A stretch of DNA of 64,000 nucleotides from Geodermatophilus africanus (GTDB taxonomy: Bacteria > Actinomycetota > Actinomycetes > Mycobacteriales > Geodermatophilaceae), in the NCBI RefSeq assembly GCF_900107105.1, contig NZ_FNOT01000002.1, positions 62,001 through 126,000 of the forward strand, in the 5' to 3' direction. The stretch's first letter is position 1, and the number at the start of each line of letters is the position of its first letter. Positions 22,172 to 31,174 of the stretch are shown piece by piece. Position numbers and translations under genes: made by a program. The notes beneath the pieces were generated by a model that worked only from the letters and a program-made list of their open reading frames with translations, searched no databases and had not been told where the DNA came from.

Positions 22172-23569
22172 TCAGCCGGCCAGCAGCTGCAGCAGCTGCG
22201 CCCGGTCGGGGCCGGGGGTCACCGGCGGCGGCTCGGCGGCGTGCGCGGCCAGCCGCTCGGCCATCCCGGGCCGCTCGAGCACCTCCTGGGGCTGCGCCAG
22301 GCAGGTGATCACCTCGAGCAGCGCGCGGTAGGCGTCGGCGTCGCGCGCGGCGGCGGTGACCAGACCGGTGCGGGCCGGGTCCGGCGGCGGGGGACGGCGG
22401 CCGGCCCGGAGGGCGTCCATCTCGGCGATGCGCGTCCGGTCGGCGGCCAGCTGACTGCGGTAGAAGGGCGCGACCTCGCGCTCGGTGAGCTCGTCGAAGG
22501 TCCGGGCCAGCTCGACCGGGTCGTCGGCCGACGCCCGCACGACCGCCCTCAGCAGCTGGGCGTGCACCGCGCCGACGGAGATGCCGCGCCCGGCCGAGGG
22601 GTTGGTGCAGGCCCAGGCGTCGCCCACGGCGAGGAGGCCGGTCACCACCGGGACGCCGTCCACCACCAGGCGGCGGTAGCGGTCCAGCACGCCGGCCATC
22701 GCGAGCACATCGGTGATCGGCTCGCCGTCCAGCCAGTGCGCCTGCCGCGGGCAGGCGGCCACCACCCGGTCGAAGACCGCCGCTCCGCGCAGCGCCTTGA
22801 GCGGGGCGTCGCGGGTGGGCCCGAACACCGTCACCGACCAGGTGTCGTTGTCCCCGCCCAGCGTGATGAGCGAGATGCTGCCCACCGGCGCCAGCTGGGG
22901 TCCCATCCGCCGCGGCTGCTCGGGCCCGGTGAAGTAGCGGGTGTAGTAGACGAAGCCGCTGCTCTGGCTGTCCGACTGCGCTGGGCGGGCACCCAGGTCG
23001 GCCAGCCAGTCGGCACTCGGCGAGCGTCGTCCGGTCGCGTCGACGACGAGGTCCGCGGTGAGCTGCTCGCCGGTGTCGGTGCGCACCCCGGTGACGTGCG
23101 GGACGCCGGGCAGCGGCGCGGGGCCGGCCACCAGACCGGCGACCCGCACCCCGCGGCGGATCGAGAGCCGCGGGTGCTCCTCCGCGGCCACCGCCACCAC
23201 GGCCTCGGTGACCGGACGCCGCCCGGTGACGAAGCGGAAGCGCTCGTCCCCGGGCCGGGGGGCGCGGTCCTGGATCGACGGCGGCAGCGACTCGAGGTAG
23301 TCGACCCGGACGCACCCGCCGTCGGCGAGCCGCTCGGTCAGCCCCGGCAGCTCCCGGTCGACCACCTGGCGGAAGCGCGGGAAGAGGGTGTGCGGCTGGC
23401 GGAACTGGGCGACCCCCGCCCGCCGCCAGCCGTCCCAGGCCTCCGCCGGCGTCCCCGGCGGATCGGCGGGATCCGGCTCCAGGACGGTGACCTCGTGCCC
23501 GTCCTCGGCCAGCATCAGGCCCGCGCACAGGCCGATGACCCCGCCGCCGCACACTACGATCGCCGCCAT
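22172..23569 (-). CDS. FAD-dependent monooxygenase/halogenase-like oxidoreductase
   Basis: 465 aa from ATG 23569 with GGGAGG 4 nt upstream; a longer start at 23602 lacks support. VVCGGGVIGLCAGLMLAEDGH is the FAD-binding GxGxxG (residues 5-25) and VGDAWACTNPSAGRGISVGAVH is the second FAD motif GD-x-x-x-x-x-P, as in group A flavin monooxygenases and flavin halogenases. The halogenase GWxWxIP motif is not seen, so hydroxylase or dehydrogenase activity is likelier. Substrate unknown. Converges on the SDR gene. Confidence 0.85.
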   Translation of the reverse strand: MAAIVVCGGGVIGLCAGLMLAEDGHEVTVLEPDPADPPGTPAEAWDGWRRAGVAQFRQPHTLFPRFRQVVDRELPGLTERLADGGCVRVDYLESLPPSIQDRAPRPGDERFRFVTGRRPVTEAVVAVAAEEHPRLSIRRGVRVAGLVAGPAPLPGVPHVTGVRTDTGEQLTADLVVDATGRRSPSADWLADLGARPAQSDSQSSGFVYYTRYFTGPEQPRRMGPQLAPVGSISLITLGGDNDTWSVTVFGPTRDAPLKALRGAAVFDRVVAACPRQAHWLDGEPITDVLAMAGVLDRYRRLVVDGVPVVTGLLAVGDAWACTNPSAGRGISVGAVHAQLLRAVVRASADDPVELARTFDELTEREVAPFYRSQLAADRTRIAEMDALRAGRRPPPPDPARTGLVTAAARDADAYRALLEVITCLAQPQEVLERPGMAERLAAHAAEPPPVTPGPDRAQLLQLLAG

Positions 23570-23716
23570 GCCGCCTCCCGGGTCCGCTGGGGACGCTGCC
23601 ACCGGGCGCGGGGGACCGGACAGGGCCGGAAGCCACCACGGGGGGCGGCGGTGTCGCGACCCGTTGCTCCCTCGCCGTCCTCGGCCCGCGCTCTCGGGCC
23701 CGACTCGGCTGGGTGG

Positions 23717-23737
23717 TCCCGAGTCCCGAGTCCCGAG
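23717..23737. repeat. Three tandem 7-bp units
   Basis: (TCCCGAG)x3, followed by a partial TCC, in the 255-bp gap between the FAD gene start (23569) and the GGDEF gene stop (23825). The rest of that gap is GC-rich and shows nothing I can assign. Confidence 0.6.
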
Positions 23738-23824
23738 TCCGACGGAACCGCGTGGCCGGGCGGCCCGGGGACACGTGGGCGCCCGGCCTCCCGGCCCCCC
23801 GGACCCGCGGGCGACGCGGCCGCG

Positions 23825-24754
23825 TCAGGTGCCGCGCTTGCGGCGCTTGTTGCGGTAGAGGTCGCCGTCGGCGCGCGCCAGCAGGTCGGCCAGGGTGTCG
23901 CCGGAGCGGGCGGCCGCGGTCCCGGCCGACCAGGCCGCGGGGTGGGCCGCCCGCAGCCGGGTCAGCAGGTCCTCGGTGCGGGCGGCGTCGGTGCCGGGCA
24001 GGCTGAGCACGAACTCGTCGCCGCCGTAGCGGCCCAGCAGGTCCGACAGCCGCAGCTGGGCGCTCCACGCGGTGGCCAGCTCCTGCAACAGGGCGTCGCC
24101 GGCGCGGTGACCCGCCTGGTCGTTGACCGCCTTGAAGTCGTCGAGGTCGATGAGCACCACCGTGAACGGCTCGTCGCTGCGGTGCGCGTACGCCAGGCCG
24201 CGGTCGGCCGCCGCCTGCCAGGCCCGCCGGTTGGCCAGCCCGGTCAGAGGGTCGGTGGCCGCGGCCCGGTACACGTCGCCGGAGATGCGCGACTGCACCT
24301 CGGTGAGGACGACGACGGTGGCCACCGCGGTCAGCCACAGCGGGAGGAAGCCGGTGGGCGCCGCGGCGAGGGCGCCGACGGTGGTGAGCACGAGCATCAG
24401 CCCGACGTGCACGCGGGCCGCTCGGCGCGAGAAGAAGTGCCCGCTGAAGACGCCGACCGACACCATCGCCGGACCCAGCCCGACGATGCCCACCGACGTC
24501 GCCGCGCGCCAGGTCAGCAGGCCCAGGGCCGCGGAGGCCAGCAGGACCGCCGCGTGCAGCACCCACGGCTCCGACCGCTCGCGGCTCAGCCACAGTGCGA
24601 CCGACACGGCGGCCCCCAGCCCGGCCAGCGCCCACAGCAGTGCCACCGGCGACCGCTCGGACACCGGCACCAGTGCACCCACGGCACACAGCGCCGCGCC
24701 CACTGCGTAGAGCAGTGAGAGCAGCGCGAAGCCGCCCGGTCGCAGCGGATGCAT
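23825..24754 (-). CDS. Membrane-bound diguanylate cyclase (GGDEF)
   Basis: 309 aa from ATG 24754 (an ATG at 24781 would add nine residues). The first 150 residues form about five or six membrane helices with no known sensor fold. The catalytic domain follows: DPLTGLANRRAWQ, VVLIDLDDFKAVNDQAGH and LLGRYGGDEFVLSLPG, with the intact GGDEF signature; the allosteric I-site RxxD (RAADA region) is not evident. Makes cyclic di-GMP from two GTP at the membrane. The C-terminus is basic (RNKRRKRGT). No EAL partner nearby. Confidence 0.88.
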   Translation of the reverse strand: MHPLRPGGFALLSLLYAVGAALCAVGALVPVSERSPVALLWALAGLGAAVSVALWLSRERSEPWVLHAAVLLASAALGLLTWRAATSVGIVGLGPAMVSVGVFSGHFFSRRAARVHVGLMLVLTTVGALAAAPTGFLPLWLTAVATVVVLTEVQSRISGDVYRAAATDPLTGLANRRAWQAAADRGLAYAHRSDEPFTVVLIDLDDFKAVNDQAGHRAGDALLQELATAWSAQLRLSDLLGRYGGDEFVLSLPGTDAARTEDLLTRLRAAHPAAWSAGTAAARSGDTLADLLARADGDLYRNKRRKRGT

Positions 24755-24900
24755 GGGTCCCCCGTTCGTCCGGGCCAGCATCAGCTGCCCGGACGACGCT
24801 GCGGAGTGCTACGGAACCGGCCCGACCCGTTGGAGGGAGGCACCGCCGCCCGTCCGGGCGAGTCCCGGCCTCACTCCGCGTCACCCTGCGGTGTGGGCCC

Positions 24901-25869
24901 TCACCCGCCCGTGAGCTCGGTCGGCACGGTGATGACGTCCACCATCGCGCCGCGGCGGTACACGGTCACCGGCAGCGGCCGGCCGATCGCGTCCTGGAAC
25001 AGCAGCCGCTGCAGGCTCTGTGCCTCGGCGACCGGCCGGCGTGCGGCCTCGAGCACCAGGTCGCCGGCCTTGAGCCCGGCCCGGTCGGCCGGCGACCCGG
25101 GGACGACGTCCACGACGCGCAGCCCCCGCCGGCGCCCGGTGCGCTCGGCGAGCTCCGCCGGCAGCGGGGCCGGGGTGCTGACCAGGCCGAGGTAGGCGCG
25201 GCGCACCCGGCCGTCCCGGACGAGGGCGTCGACGATCCGCCGGGTGGTGTCGTTGATCGGCACCGCGAGCCCCAGTCCCCAGCCGGCCACGGCGGTGTTG
25301 ACCCCGACCACCCGGCCGGCGGAGTCGGCCAGCGCCCCGCCGGAGTTGCCCGGGTTGAGCGCGGCGTCGGTCTGGATGACGTCCTCGACGACCCGCGCGG
25401 TGCGGCCGTCCTGGGTGGGCAGCGACCGGCCCAGGCCGCTGACGACCCCCGCCGTCACCGAGCCGGCCAGCCCCAGCGGGTTGCCGACGGCAACCACCAG
25501 CTGGCCCACCCGCAGGGTCGCGGCGTCCCCGAGCCGGGCCGGCGAGGGGGTGGCGCCCCGTGCCCGCACGACGGCGAGGTCCGACAGCGGGTCGGCGCCC
25601 ACGACGTCGACCGCGGCCTCGCTGCCGTCGGCGAACACCGCCCGCCCCGCGCGGGACCTCCCGACGACGTGGGCGTTCGTGAGCAGCAGCCCGTCACCGG
25701 GGACGACGACCGCCGACCCCGCGCCGCCGCGACCGCCCGGCCCGGTCACCTGCAGCGCGGCGACGTGCGGTGTGAGCTCAGCGGCGACCCCGGTGACGAT
25801 CTGCGAGTAGGCGTCCAGCACGGACTCGTCCGTCGGACCCGGGGTGGACGGCTCCGGCAGCACCCCCAT
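24901..25869 (-). CDS. HtrA/DegP-like S1C serine protease with PDZ, no export signal
   Basis: 322 aa. Trypsin-like triad His67 (LLLTNAHVVG), Asp97 (ADPLSDLAVV), Ser176 (NPGNSGGALAD) with the S1C spacing, then a PDZ domain from about residue 225 (YLGLVSTPAPLP ... VVPGSPADRAGLKAGDLVLEAAR). Family members degrade damaged proteins, usually outside the membrane; here the first 30 residues are hydrophilic and no signal or anchor is seen, so a cytosolic location is inferred. ATG 25869 is preceded by GAGGAGG. Divergent from the amylosucrase gene over 100 bp. Confidence 0.9.
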   Translation of the reverse strand: MGVLPEPSTPGPTDESVLDAYSQIVTGVAAELTPHVAALQVTGPGGRGGAGSAVVVPGDGLLLTNAHVVGRSRAGRAVFADGSEAAVDVVGADPLSDLAVVRARGATPSPARLGDAATLRVGQLVVAVGNPLGLAGSVTAGVVSGLGRSLPTQDGRTARVVEDVIQTDAALNPGNSGGALADSAGRVVGVNTAVAGWGLGLAVPINDTTRRIVDALVRDGRVRRAYLGLVSTPAPLPAELAERTGRRRGLRVVDVVPGSPADRAGLKAGDLVLEAARRPVAEAQSLQRLLFQDAIGRPLPVTVYRRGAMVDVITVPTELTGG

Positions 25870-25957
25870 GGTGCACCTCCTCGATTACGCGCTTACACGA
25901 GTGAACCCCCGTGCCGGCGCCCGTGGGAGCGGTCATGCCGTGGGCGAACAGCGGCCC

Positions 25958-25963
25958 GATACT
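25958..25963 (+). promoter_or_regulatory. -10 hexamer for the amylosucrase gene
   Basis: GATACT, 6 nt before GTG 25970, suggesting a leaderless transcript. The same 100-bp gap serves the divergent protease gene. Confidence 0.45.
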
Positions 25964-25969
25964 GGCGCG

Positions 25970-27943
25970 GTGACGATCCCGGCGACCGCCCGCCGAGCAG
26001 CGGCGGAGCAGGCGTGGGCGCGGCTGCGGCCGGACGTGGCGGCCGACGCGGTCGCAGCCCTGGGCCCGGCCGAGGGCGACGCCTTCCTCGCCCGCGCCGA
26101 CCTCGCGCTCTACGACGTCCACGAGCCGCTGGCCACCCTCTACGGGGACGCCGCCGACGAGTTGTTCGCGCGCGTGCTGCGGGCGGCGCTGGCCGCGGCG
26201 GTCGAGCGTCCCGGGCCGCTGCGCCGCACCGACCGGCGCCGCGAGGTCGACCCGGCGTGGTTCCAGCGCTCCCGCGTGCAGGGCTACGTCTGCTACGTGG
26301 ACCGGTTCTGCGGCACCCTCGACCGGCTGCCGGAGCACTTCGACCACCTCGAGGCGATCGGCACCACCTACCTGCACCTCATGCCGCTGCTCAGACCGCG
26401 GCCCGGCGAGAACGACGGCGGCTACGCGGTGATGGACTACCGCGCCGTCGACCCCCGGCTGGGCACGATGGCCGACCTCGAGGAGGTCGCCACGGCGCTG
26501 CACGACCGCGGCATGGCGCTGTGCATCGACCTGGTGCTCAACCACACCGCCCGCGAGCACCCCTGGGCGCGGGGCTGGCTCGGCGGCGACCCGGCCTTCG
26601 CCGGCTTCTACACCGCCTTCCCCGACCGGACGCTGCCCGACGCCTACGACGCGACCATCCCCGAGGTCTTCCCCGACCGCGCACCGGGCTCGTTCAGCTG
26701 GGTGCCGGAGGCCTGCGACGGCGCGGGCGGCTGGGTCTGGACGACGTTCTGGCCCTACCAGTGGGACCTGGACTACGCCAACCCCGAGGTCACGCTCGCC
26801 ATGCTGGGGGAGATCACCTGGCTGGCCAACCGCGGCGTCGACGTCTTCCGGATGGACGCCGTCCCGTTCATGTGGAAGCGGCTGGGCACCAGCTGCCAGA
26901 ACCAGCCCGAGGGCCACAGCCTGCTGCAGCTGCTGCACGCGGCCACCCGGCTGGCCGCCCCCGGCGTCATCTTCAAGGCCGAGGCGATCGTCTCACCCGA
27001 CGACCTGGTGGCCTACCTCGGCGGCCACGACCGCTACCGCCCCGAGTGCGAGCTGGCCTACCACAACCAGCTCATGGTGCTGATCTGGAGCAGCCTGGCC
27101 ACCGGCGACGTCCGGCTGGCCCGGCAGTCGCTGCGCCGCATGCGGGCGGTCCCGCCCAGCGCCACCTGGGTCACCTACGTGCGCGGCCACGACGACATCG
27201 GCTGGGCCGTCGCCGACGCCGACGCCGCCGCGGTCGGCCTGGACGGGTTCGCCCACCGCCGCTTCCTCAACGACTTCTACGCCGGCCGCTTCCCCGGCTC
27301 CTTCGCCCGCGGCGCGCTGTTCCAGGAGAACGAGACCACCGGCGACGCGCGCGTCTCCGGCTCGGCCGCGTCGCTGTGCGGCATCGAGGCCGCGCTCGAG
27401 GCCGGCGACGACGCCGCGCTGGACGCCGGGGTCCGCCGGCTGGTGCTGCTGTACTCGGTCGCCTACGCGTACGGCGGCATCCCGCTGCTCTACATGGGCG
27501 ACGAGCTGGCCCTCCGCAACGACACCGGCTACCTCGCCGACCCCGCGCTCGCCCCGGACAACCGCTGGATGCACCGCCCGCCGATGGACTGGGACGCCGC
27601 CGACCGCACCACCGACCCGGCGACGCTCGAGGGCCGGGTCTGGCGGGAGATCCGCCGGCTCGGCGAGGTGCGCCGCTCGCTGCTGGCGCTGCGCGGCGGC
27701 GTCGAGTCCGCGGTGGTGGACGCCGGCAGCGACGCGGTGCTGGTCTGGCGGCGCAAGCACCCGCGCAGCGGCACCTTCGTCGGCCTGGCCAACTTCTCGC
27801 CGCGCCCGCAGGCCGTGGACGCCGACACCGTCACCGGCTTCGGCAGCTTCGAGCAGGTGCACGGCAGCGACGGCGTCCTCCCGGTGCGCGACGGGCGGGT
27901 CGTCGTCCCTGGACTCGGCTTCGCCTGGTACGCCGAGCCGTGA
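25970..27943 (+). CDS. Amylosucrase-type GH13 glucosyltransferase
   Basis: 657 aa from GTG 25970. The GH13 triad sits where it does in Neisseria amylosucrase: nucleophile Asp296 in VDVFRMDAVPF, acid/base Glu338 in FKAEAIVSPDD, stabiliser Asp408 in YVRGHDDIGWA. RSRVQGYVCYVDRFCGTL and LHLMPLLRPRPGENDGGYAVMDYR match the amylosucrase N-barrel. Enzymes of this type make alpha-1,4-glucan from sucrose (releasing fructose) or disproportionate sugars. No signal peptide: cytosolic, so sucrose must be internal. The stop overlaps the YbdK-like gene (GTGA), implying coupled synthesis. Confidence 0.9.
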   Translation: MTIPATARRAAAEQAWARLRPDVAADAVAALGPAEGDAFLARADLALYDVHEPLATLYGDAADELFARVLRAALAAAVERPGPLRRTDRRREVDPAWFQRSRVQGYVCYVDRFCGTLDRLPEHFDHLEAIGTTYLHLMPLLRPRPGENDGGYAVMDYRAVDPRLGTMADLEEVATALHDRGMALCIDLVLNHTAREHPWARGWLGGDPAFAGFYTAFPDRTLPDAYDATIPEVFPDRAPGSFSWVPEACDGAGGWVWTTFWPYQWDLDYANPEVTLAMLGEITWLANRGVDVFRMDAVPFMWKRLGTSCQNQPEGHSLLQLLHAATRLAAPGVIFKAEAIVSPDDLVAYLGGHDRYRPECELAYHNQLMVLIWSSLATGDVRLARQSLRRMRAVPPSATWVTYVRGHDDIGWAVADADAAAVGLDGFAHRRFLNDFYAGRFPGSFARGALFQENETTGDARVSGSAASLCGIEAALEAGDDAALDAGVRRLVLLYSVAYAYGGIPLLYMGDELALRNDTGYLADPALAPDNRWMHRPPMDWDAADRTTDPATLEGRVWREIRRLGEVRRSLLALRGGVESAVVDAGSDAVLVWRRKHPRSGTFVGLANFSPRPQAVDADTVTGFGSFEQVHGSDGVLPVRDGRVVVPGLGFAWYAEP

Positions 27944-29058
27944 GCGCCCTCGGCGCCCCGGCCGCCGGGGGCACCGTCGGCGTGGAGGAGGAGTTCCACC
28001 TCGTCGACCCGGACAGCGGCGCGCTCACCGGCAGCCCCGAGGTCGCGGCCGAGGCGCTGGCCGGCGCGGCGGGCGAGCTGGTCAAGGCCGAGATCGTCAC
28101 CTCGCAGCTCGAGACCGGCACCGTCGTCTGCCGCGACCTCGGGGAGCTGCGGGCCGGGATCCTCGCCGCCCGCTCCGCGGCCGCCGCTGCGGCGGCCCGC
28201 GGGGGGTTGGCCCTGCTGCCGGCCTCCACGCACCCGTTCGGCTCGTGGCGCGACCAGGAGCTGACCCCCGACGAGCGGTACCGCGACATCGTGGACCGCT
28301 GGGCGCTGCTGGCCCTCCAGCAGGACATCTGCGGCTGCCACGTGCATGTCGGCGTCCCCGACCTGGACACCGCGGTGGCGGTGATGGACCGCTCCCGCCC
28401 CTACCTGCCGGTCCTCCTCGCCCTCACCGGCAGCTCGCCGTTCCACGGCGGCCGGGACACCGGCTACGAGAGCTTCCGCACCCAGTGGTGGACGCGCTGG
28501 CCCAACGCGGGCGCCCCCGAGCGGATCGGCGACGGCGCGGCGTTCCGGGCCCTCGTCGAGGGGCTGGTCGCCTCGGGCGTGGTGAAGGACGCCACCCACC
28601 TGTACTGGGACGTCCGCCCCTCGGTGCGCTGGCCGACGCTGGAGTTCCGGCTGGGTGACGTCTGCACCCTGGTGGACGACGCCGTGCTGTTCGCGGCGCT
28701 GGTGCGCTCGCTGGTGCGGGTACTCGCCGGCCGGGCCGCCCGGGAGGAGCCGGTGCCCGACGTCCGGCCCGAGCTGATGCGCGCGGCCCGCTGGCGGGCG
28801 GCCCGGCACGGCCTGGACGGCGAGCTGTTCGACCCGGTGGCCCGGCGGCTGGTGCCGGCCGGTCAGGCGGTCGCGGCGCTGCTGGCCGAGCTGGAGGAGG
28901 ACCTGCGCTCGCACCGGGAGTGGTCCGAGGTCCGGGAGCTGCTGACCGGGCTCCAGCGCCGCGGCACCTCGGCGGCCCGGCAGCGCCGGGTCCTGGCCCG
29001 GACCGGCGACTCGCGGGCGGTGGTGGCCGCCGTCGTCCAGGAGGGCCGGGCCGGCTGA
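27940..29058 (+). CDS. YbdK-like carboxylate-amine ligase (glutamate-cysteine ligase 2 family)
   Basis: 372 aa. Opens with GTVGVEEEFHLVDPDSGAL, the diagnostic GVE-EEF metal/ATP site of the GCS2 superfamily, then VKAEIVTSQLETGT, LLPASTHPFGSWRDQ, GCHVHVGVPD, and THLYWDVRPSVRWPTLEFRLGD. These YbdK/EgtA-related ligases join a carboxylate to an amine using ATP; E. coli YbdK has weak glutamate-cysteine ligase activity, and actinobacterial paralogues may act in other pathways. GTG 27940 overlaps the amylosucrase stop. Pairing with a sucrose enzyme is unusual. Confidence 0.88.
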   Translation: MSALGAPAAGGTVGVEEEFHLVDPDSGALTGSPEVAAEALAGAAGELVKAEIVTSQLETGTVVCRDLGELRAGILAARSAAAAAAARGGLALLPASTHPFGSWRDQELTPDERYRDIVDRWALLALQQDICGCHVHVGVPDLDTAVAVMDRSRPYLPVLLALTGSSPFHGGRDTGYESFRTQWWTRWPNAGAPERIGDGAAFRALVEGLVASGVVKDATHLYWDVRPSVRWPTLEFRLGDVCTLVDDAVLFAALVRSLVRVLAGRAAREEPVPDVRPELMRAARWRAARHGLDGELFDPVARRLVPAGQAVAALLAELEEDLRSHREWSEVRELLTGLQRRGTSAARQRRVLARTGDSRAVVAAVVQEGRAG

Positions 29059-29094
29059 GGCGTGCCCGCCGCCCGCCGGGGTACCGGGACCCCC

Positions 29095-29886
29095 ATGACC
29101 GAACCGCGTCCCCTCGCCCTCGTCACCGGCGCCTCCAGCGGCATCGGCCTCGAGCTGGCCCGCCAGTTTGCCGAGCACGGCTTCGACCTCCTGGTGACCG
29201 CCGAGGACCCCACGATCGACACCGCCGCGGCCAGGCTGCGCAGCTCCGGCACCGCCGTGTCGGGCTTCCAGGCCGACCTGCGCACCGCTGCCGGGGTCGA
29301 CGCCCTCTGGGACGCCGTCCAGGCCACCGGGCGCCCCCTGGCCGCGGCCGCGCTCAATGCCGGCGTCGGCAAGGGCGGGCCGTTCGTCGAGAACCCGGTC
29401 GAGGACGAGCTGTCGATCATCGACCTCAACGTCCGGTCGACCGTCCTGCTGGCGAAGCACGTCGTCCGGGACATGGCGGCGCGCGGCGAGGGCCGGGTGC
29501 TGTTCACCTCGTCGGTCGCCTCGACCATGCCCGGGCCACACCAGGCGGTCTACAACGCCTCGAAGTCCTTCGTGCAGTCGTTCGCCGAGGCGCTGGCCAC
29601 CGAGCTGCGCGACACGGGGGTGACGGTCACCTCCCTGATGCCCGGGCCCACCGACACGGAGTTCTTCGAGCGCGGCGACCTGATGGACACCAAGCTCGGT
29701 CAGGGCCCCAAGGACGACCCGGCCCAGGTCGCGAGACAGGGCTTCGAGGCGCTGATGAAGGGCGAGACCAAAGTGCTGGGCGGCTCGGCGATGAGCAAGG
29801 CGCAGGCCGTGGTCAACTCGGTGCTGCCGGACCGGCTCAAGGCCGCCGGCCACGCCAAGATTGCCGAGCCGGGGGGCGCGGAGTAG
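29095..29886 (+). CDS. Short-chain dehydrogenase/reductase
   Basis: 263 aa from ATG 29095. TGASSGIGLELARQFAEHG is the cofactor site, NAGVG replaces the usual NAG region, and FTSSVASTMPGPHQAVYNASKSF supplies Ser, Tyr and Lys of the active site (YxxxK). The Thr/Asp-rich loop TAEDPTIDTAAARL at the adenine-ribose position is unlike standard NAD types. Lies 36 bp after the ligase gene and 4 bp before the esterase-like gene, so all are probably co-transcribed with the amylosucrase gene. Confidence 0.9.
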   Translation: MTEPRPLALVTGASSGIGLELARQFAEHGFDLLVTAEDPTIDTAAARLRSSGTAVSGFQADLRTAAGVDALWDAVQATGRPLAAAALNAGVGKGGPFVENPVEDELSIIDLNVRSTVLLAKHVVRDMAARGEGRVLFTSSVASTMPGPHQAVYNASKSFVQSFAEALATELRDTGVTVTSLMPGPTDTEFFERGDLMDTKLGQGPKDDPAQVARQGFEALMKGETKVLGGSAMSKAQAVVNSVLPDRLKAAGHAKIAEPGGAE

Positions 29887-29890
29887 GGCC

Positions 29891-31174
29891 GTGGTCGGCG
29901 TCCGGGACCTCGCCCTGCCGCTGCGGGACCCCGCGGACCTCGACCCGCTGCTCGACCGGGTCGGCGACGCGCGCGTCGTGGCGGTCGGCGAGGCCAGCCA
30001 CGGCACCGCCGAGTACTACGCCTGGCGGGCGGCGCTGACCCGCCGCCTGGTCACCGAGCGCGGCTTCGGCCTCGTCGCCGTCGAGGGCGACTGGCCCGAC
30101 TGCTACCGGGTCAACCGCAGCGTCAAGCTCCGCGAGGGTGCCGACGCCGACCCGCGCGACGCCCTCGACGCCTTCGCCCGCTGGCCGACGTGGCTGTGGG
30201 CCAACGACGAGGTGGTCGCCTTCTGCCGCTGGCTGCGCGAGGTCAACGCCGGGCGCCCGCCCGACGAGCGGGTCGGCTTCTACGGCTTGGACGTCTACAG
30301 CCTCTGGGACTCGGTGCACGAGCTGGTCGGCTGGCTGCGGGAGCACGAGCCCGAGCACGTGGACACCGCCATCCGGGCGCTGCGCTGCTTCGAGCCCTTC
30401 GGGGAGGACGGCGCCGAGTACGCCTTCGCCTCCCGCTTCGCCCCCACCAGCTGCGAGCAGGCCGTCGTGGACCTGTTGCAGCGCCTGTGCGAGGGGCGGG
30501 GGAGGGTCGAGGCCGCCACCGATCCGGAGGCCCGCTTCTCGGCCGAGCAGAACGCCGCGGTCGTCGTCGACGCCGAGCGCTACTACCGGGCCATGGTGCG
30601 GGGCTCGGCCGAGTCGTGGAACGTGCGCGACGTGCACATGGTCGACACGCTCGACCGGCTGCTCGACACCGCCGACCACAAGGCCGTGGTCTGGGAGCAC
30701 AACACGCACATCGGGGACGCCCGGGCCACCGACATGGCCGACGCCGGCATGGTCAACGTCGGGCAGCTGCTGCGCGAGCGGCACGGCGCCGACGACGTCG
30801 TCCTGGTCGGCTTCGGCGGCTACCGCGGCGGCGTGGTCGCCGGCAGCGCGTGGGGCGAGCAGGTGCAGCGGATGTCCGTCCCCGAAGCCCGCCCCGGCAG
30901 CCTGGAGGCGCTGTTGCACCAGGAGATCGGCCGGGATGCGCTGCTCGTGTGGGAGCGCGGCGGTGTCCGGCCCGCCGAGCTCGACCGGCGGCTGGACCAC
31001 CGGGCGATCGGCGTCGTCTACCGCCCCGATCGGGAGAGGTGGGGCAACTACGTGCCCACCGTGCTGGGGGAGCGCTACGACGCCTTCCTGTACTTGGAGG
31101 ACACCTCGCCGCTGCGGCCGCTGCACCTCGAGCGCGCCGACGAGCACGTGCCGCCGCTGGCACACGCGGTGTGA
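29891..31174 (+). CDS. Erythromycin esterase-like protein
   Basis: 427 aa from GTG 29891. VVAVGEASHGTAEYYAWRAAL is the conserved N-block with the catalytic His region GEASHGT, followed by VAVEGDWPDCYRVNR and KAVVWEHNTHIGDARATDM with the second conserved His. The family (Pfam erythro_esteras) includes EreA/EreB macrolide-ring esterases, but most members in soil actinobacteria have no proven drug target. Cytosolic. Its stop and the next ATG overlap (TGATG). Whether it detoxifies a macrolide or serves the sugar enzymes around it is open. Confidence 0.87.
   Translation: MVGVRDLALPLRDPADLDPLLDRVGDARVVAVGEASHGTAEYYAWRAALTRRLVTERGFGLVAVEGDWPDCYRVNRSVKLREGADADPRDALDAFARWPTWLWANDEVVAFCRWLREVNAGRPPDERVGFYGLDVYSLWDSVHELVGWLREHEPEHVDTAIRALRCFEPFGEDGAEYAFASRFAPTSCEQAVVDLLQRLCEGRGRVEAATDPEARFSAEQNAAVVVDAERYYRAMVRGSAESWNVRDVHMVDTLDRLLDTADHKAVVWEHNTHIGDARATDMADAGMVNVGQLLRERHGADDVVLVGFGGYRGGVVAGSAWGEQVQRMSVPEARPGSLEALLHQEIGRDALLVWERGGVRPAELDRRLDHRAIGVVYRPDRERWGNYVPTVLGERYDAFLYLEDTSPLRPLHLERADEHVPPLAHAV

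Noticed and set aside
24595-29058. A single open frame of about 1490 codons spanning several genes
   Set aside because: High GC keeps wrong frames open. Only the last 372 codons (from 27940) have family motifs; the rest is the Arg/Gly/Pro-rich shadow of the protease and amylosucrase genes.
29891-31174. Macrolide resistance gene (ere)
   Set aside because: The family fits, but this branch is common in soil bacteria without resistance, and no macrolide or other resistance genes are near. Annotated as esterase-like only.
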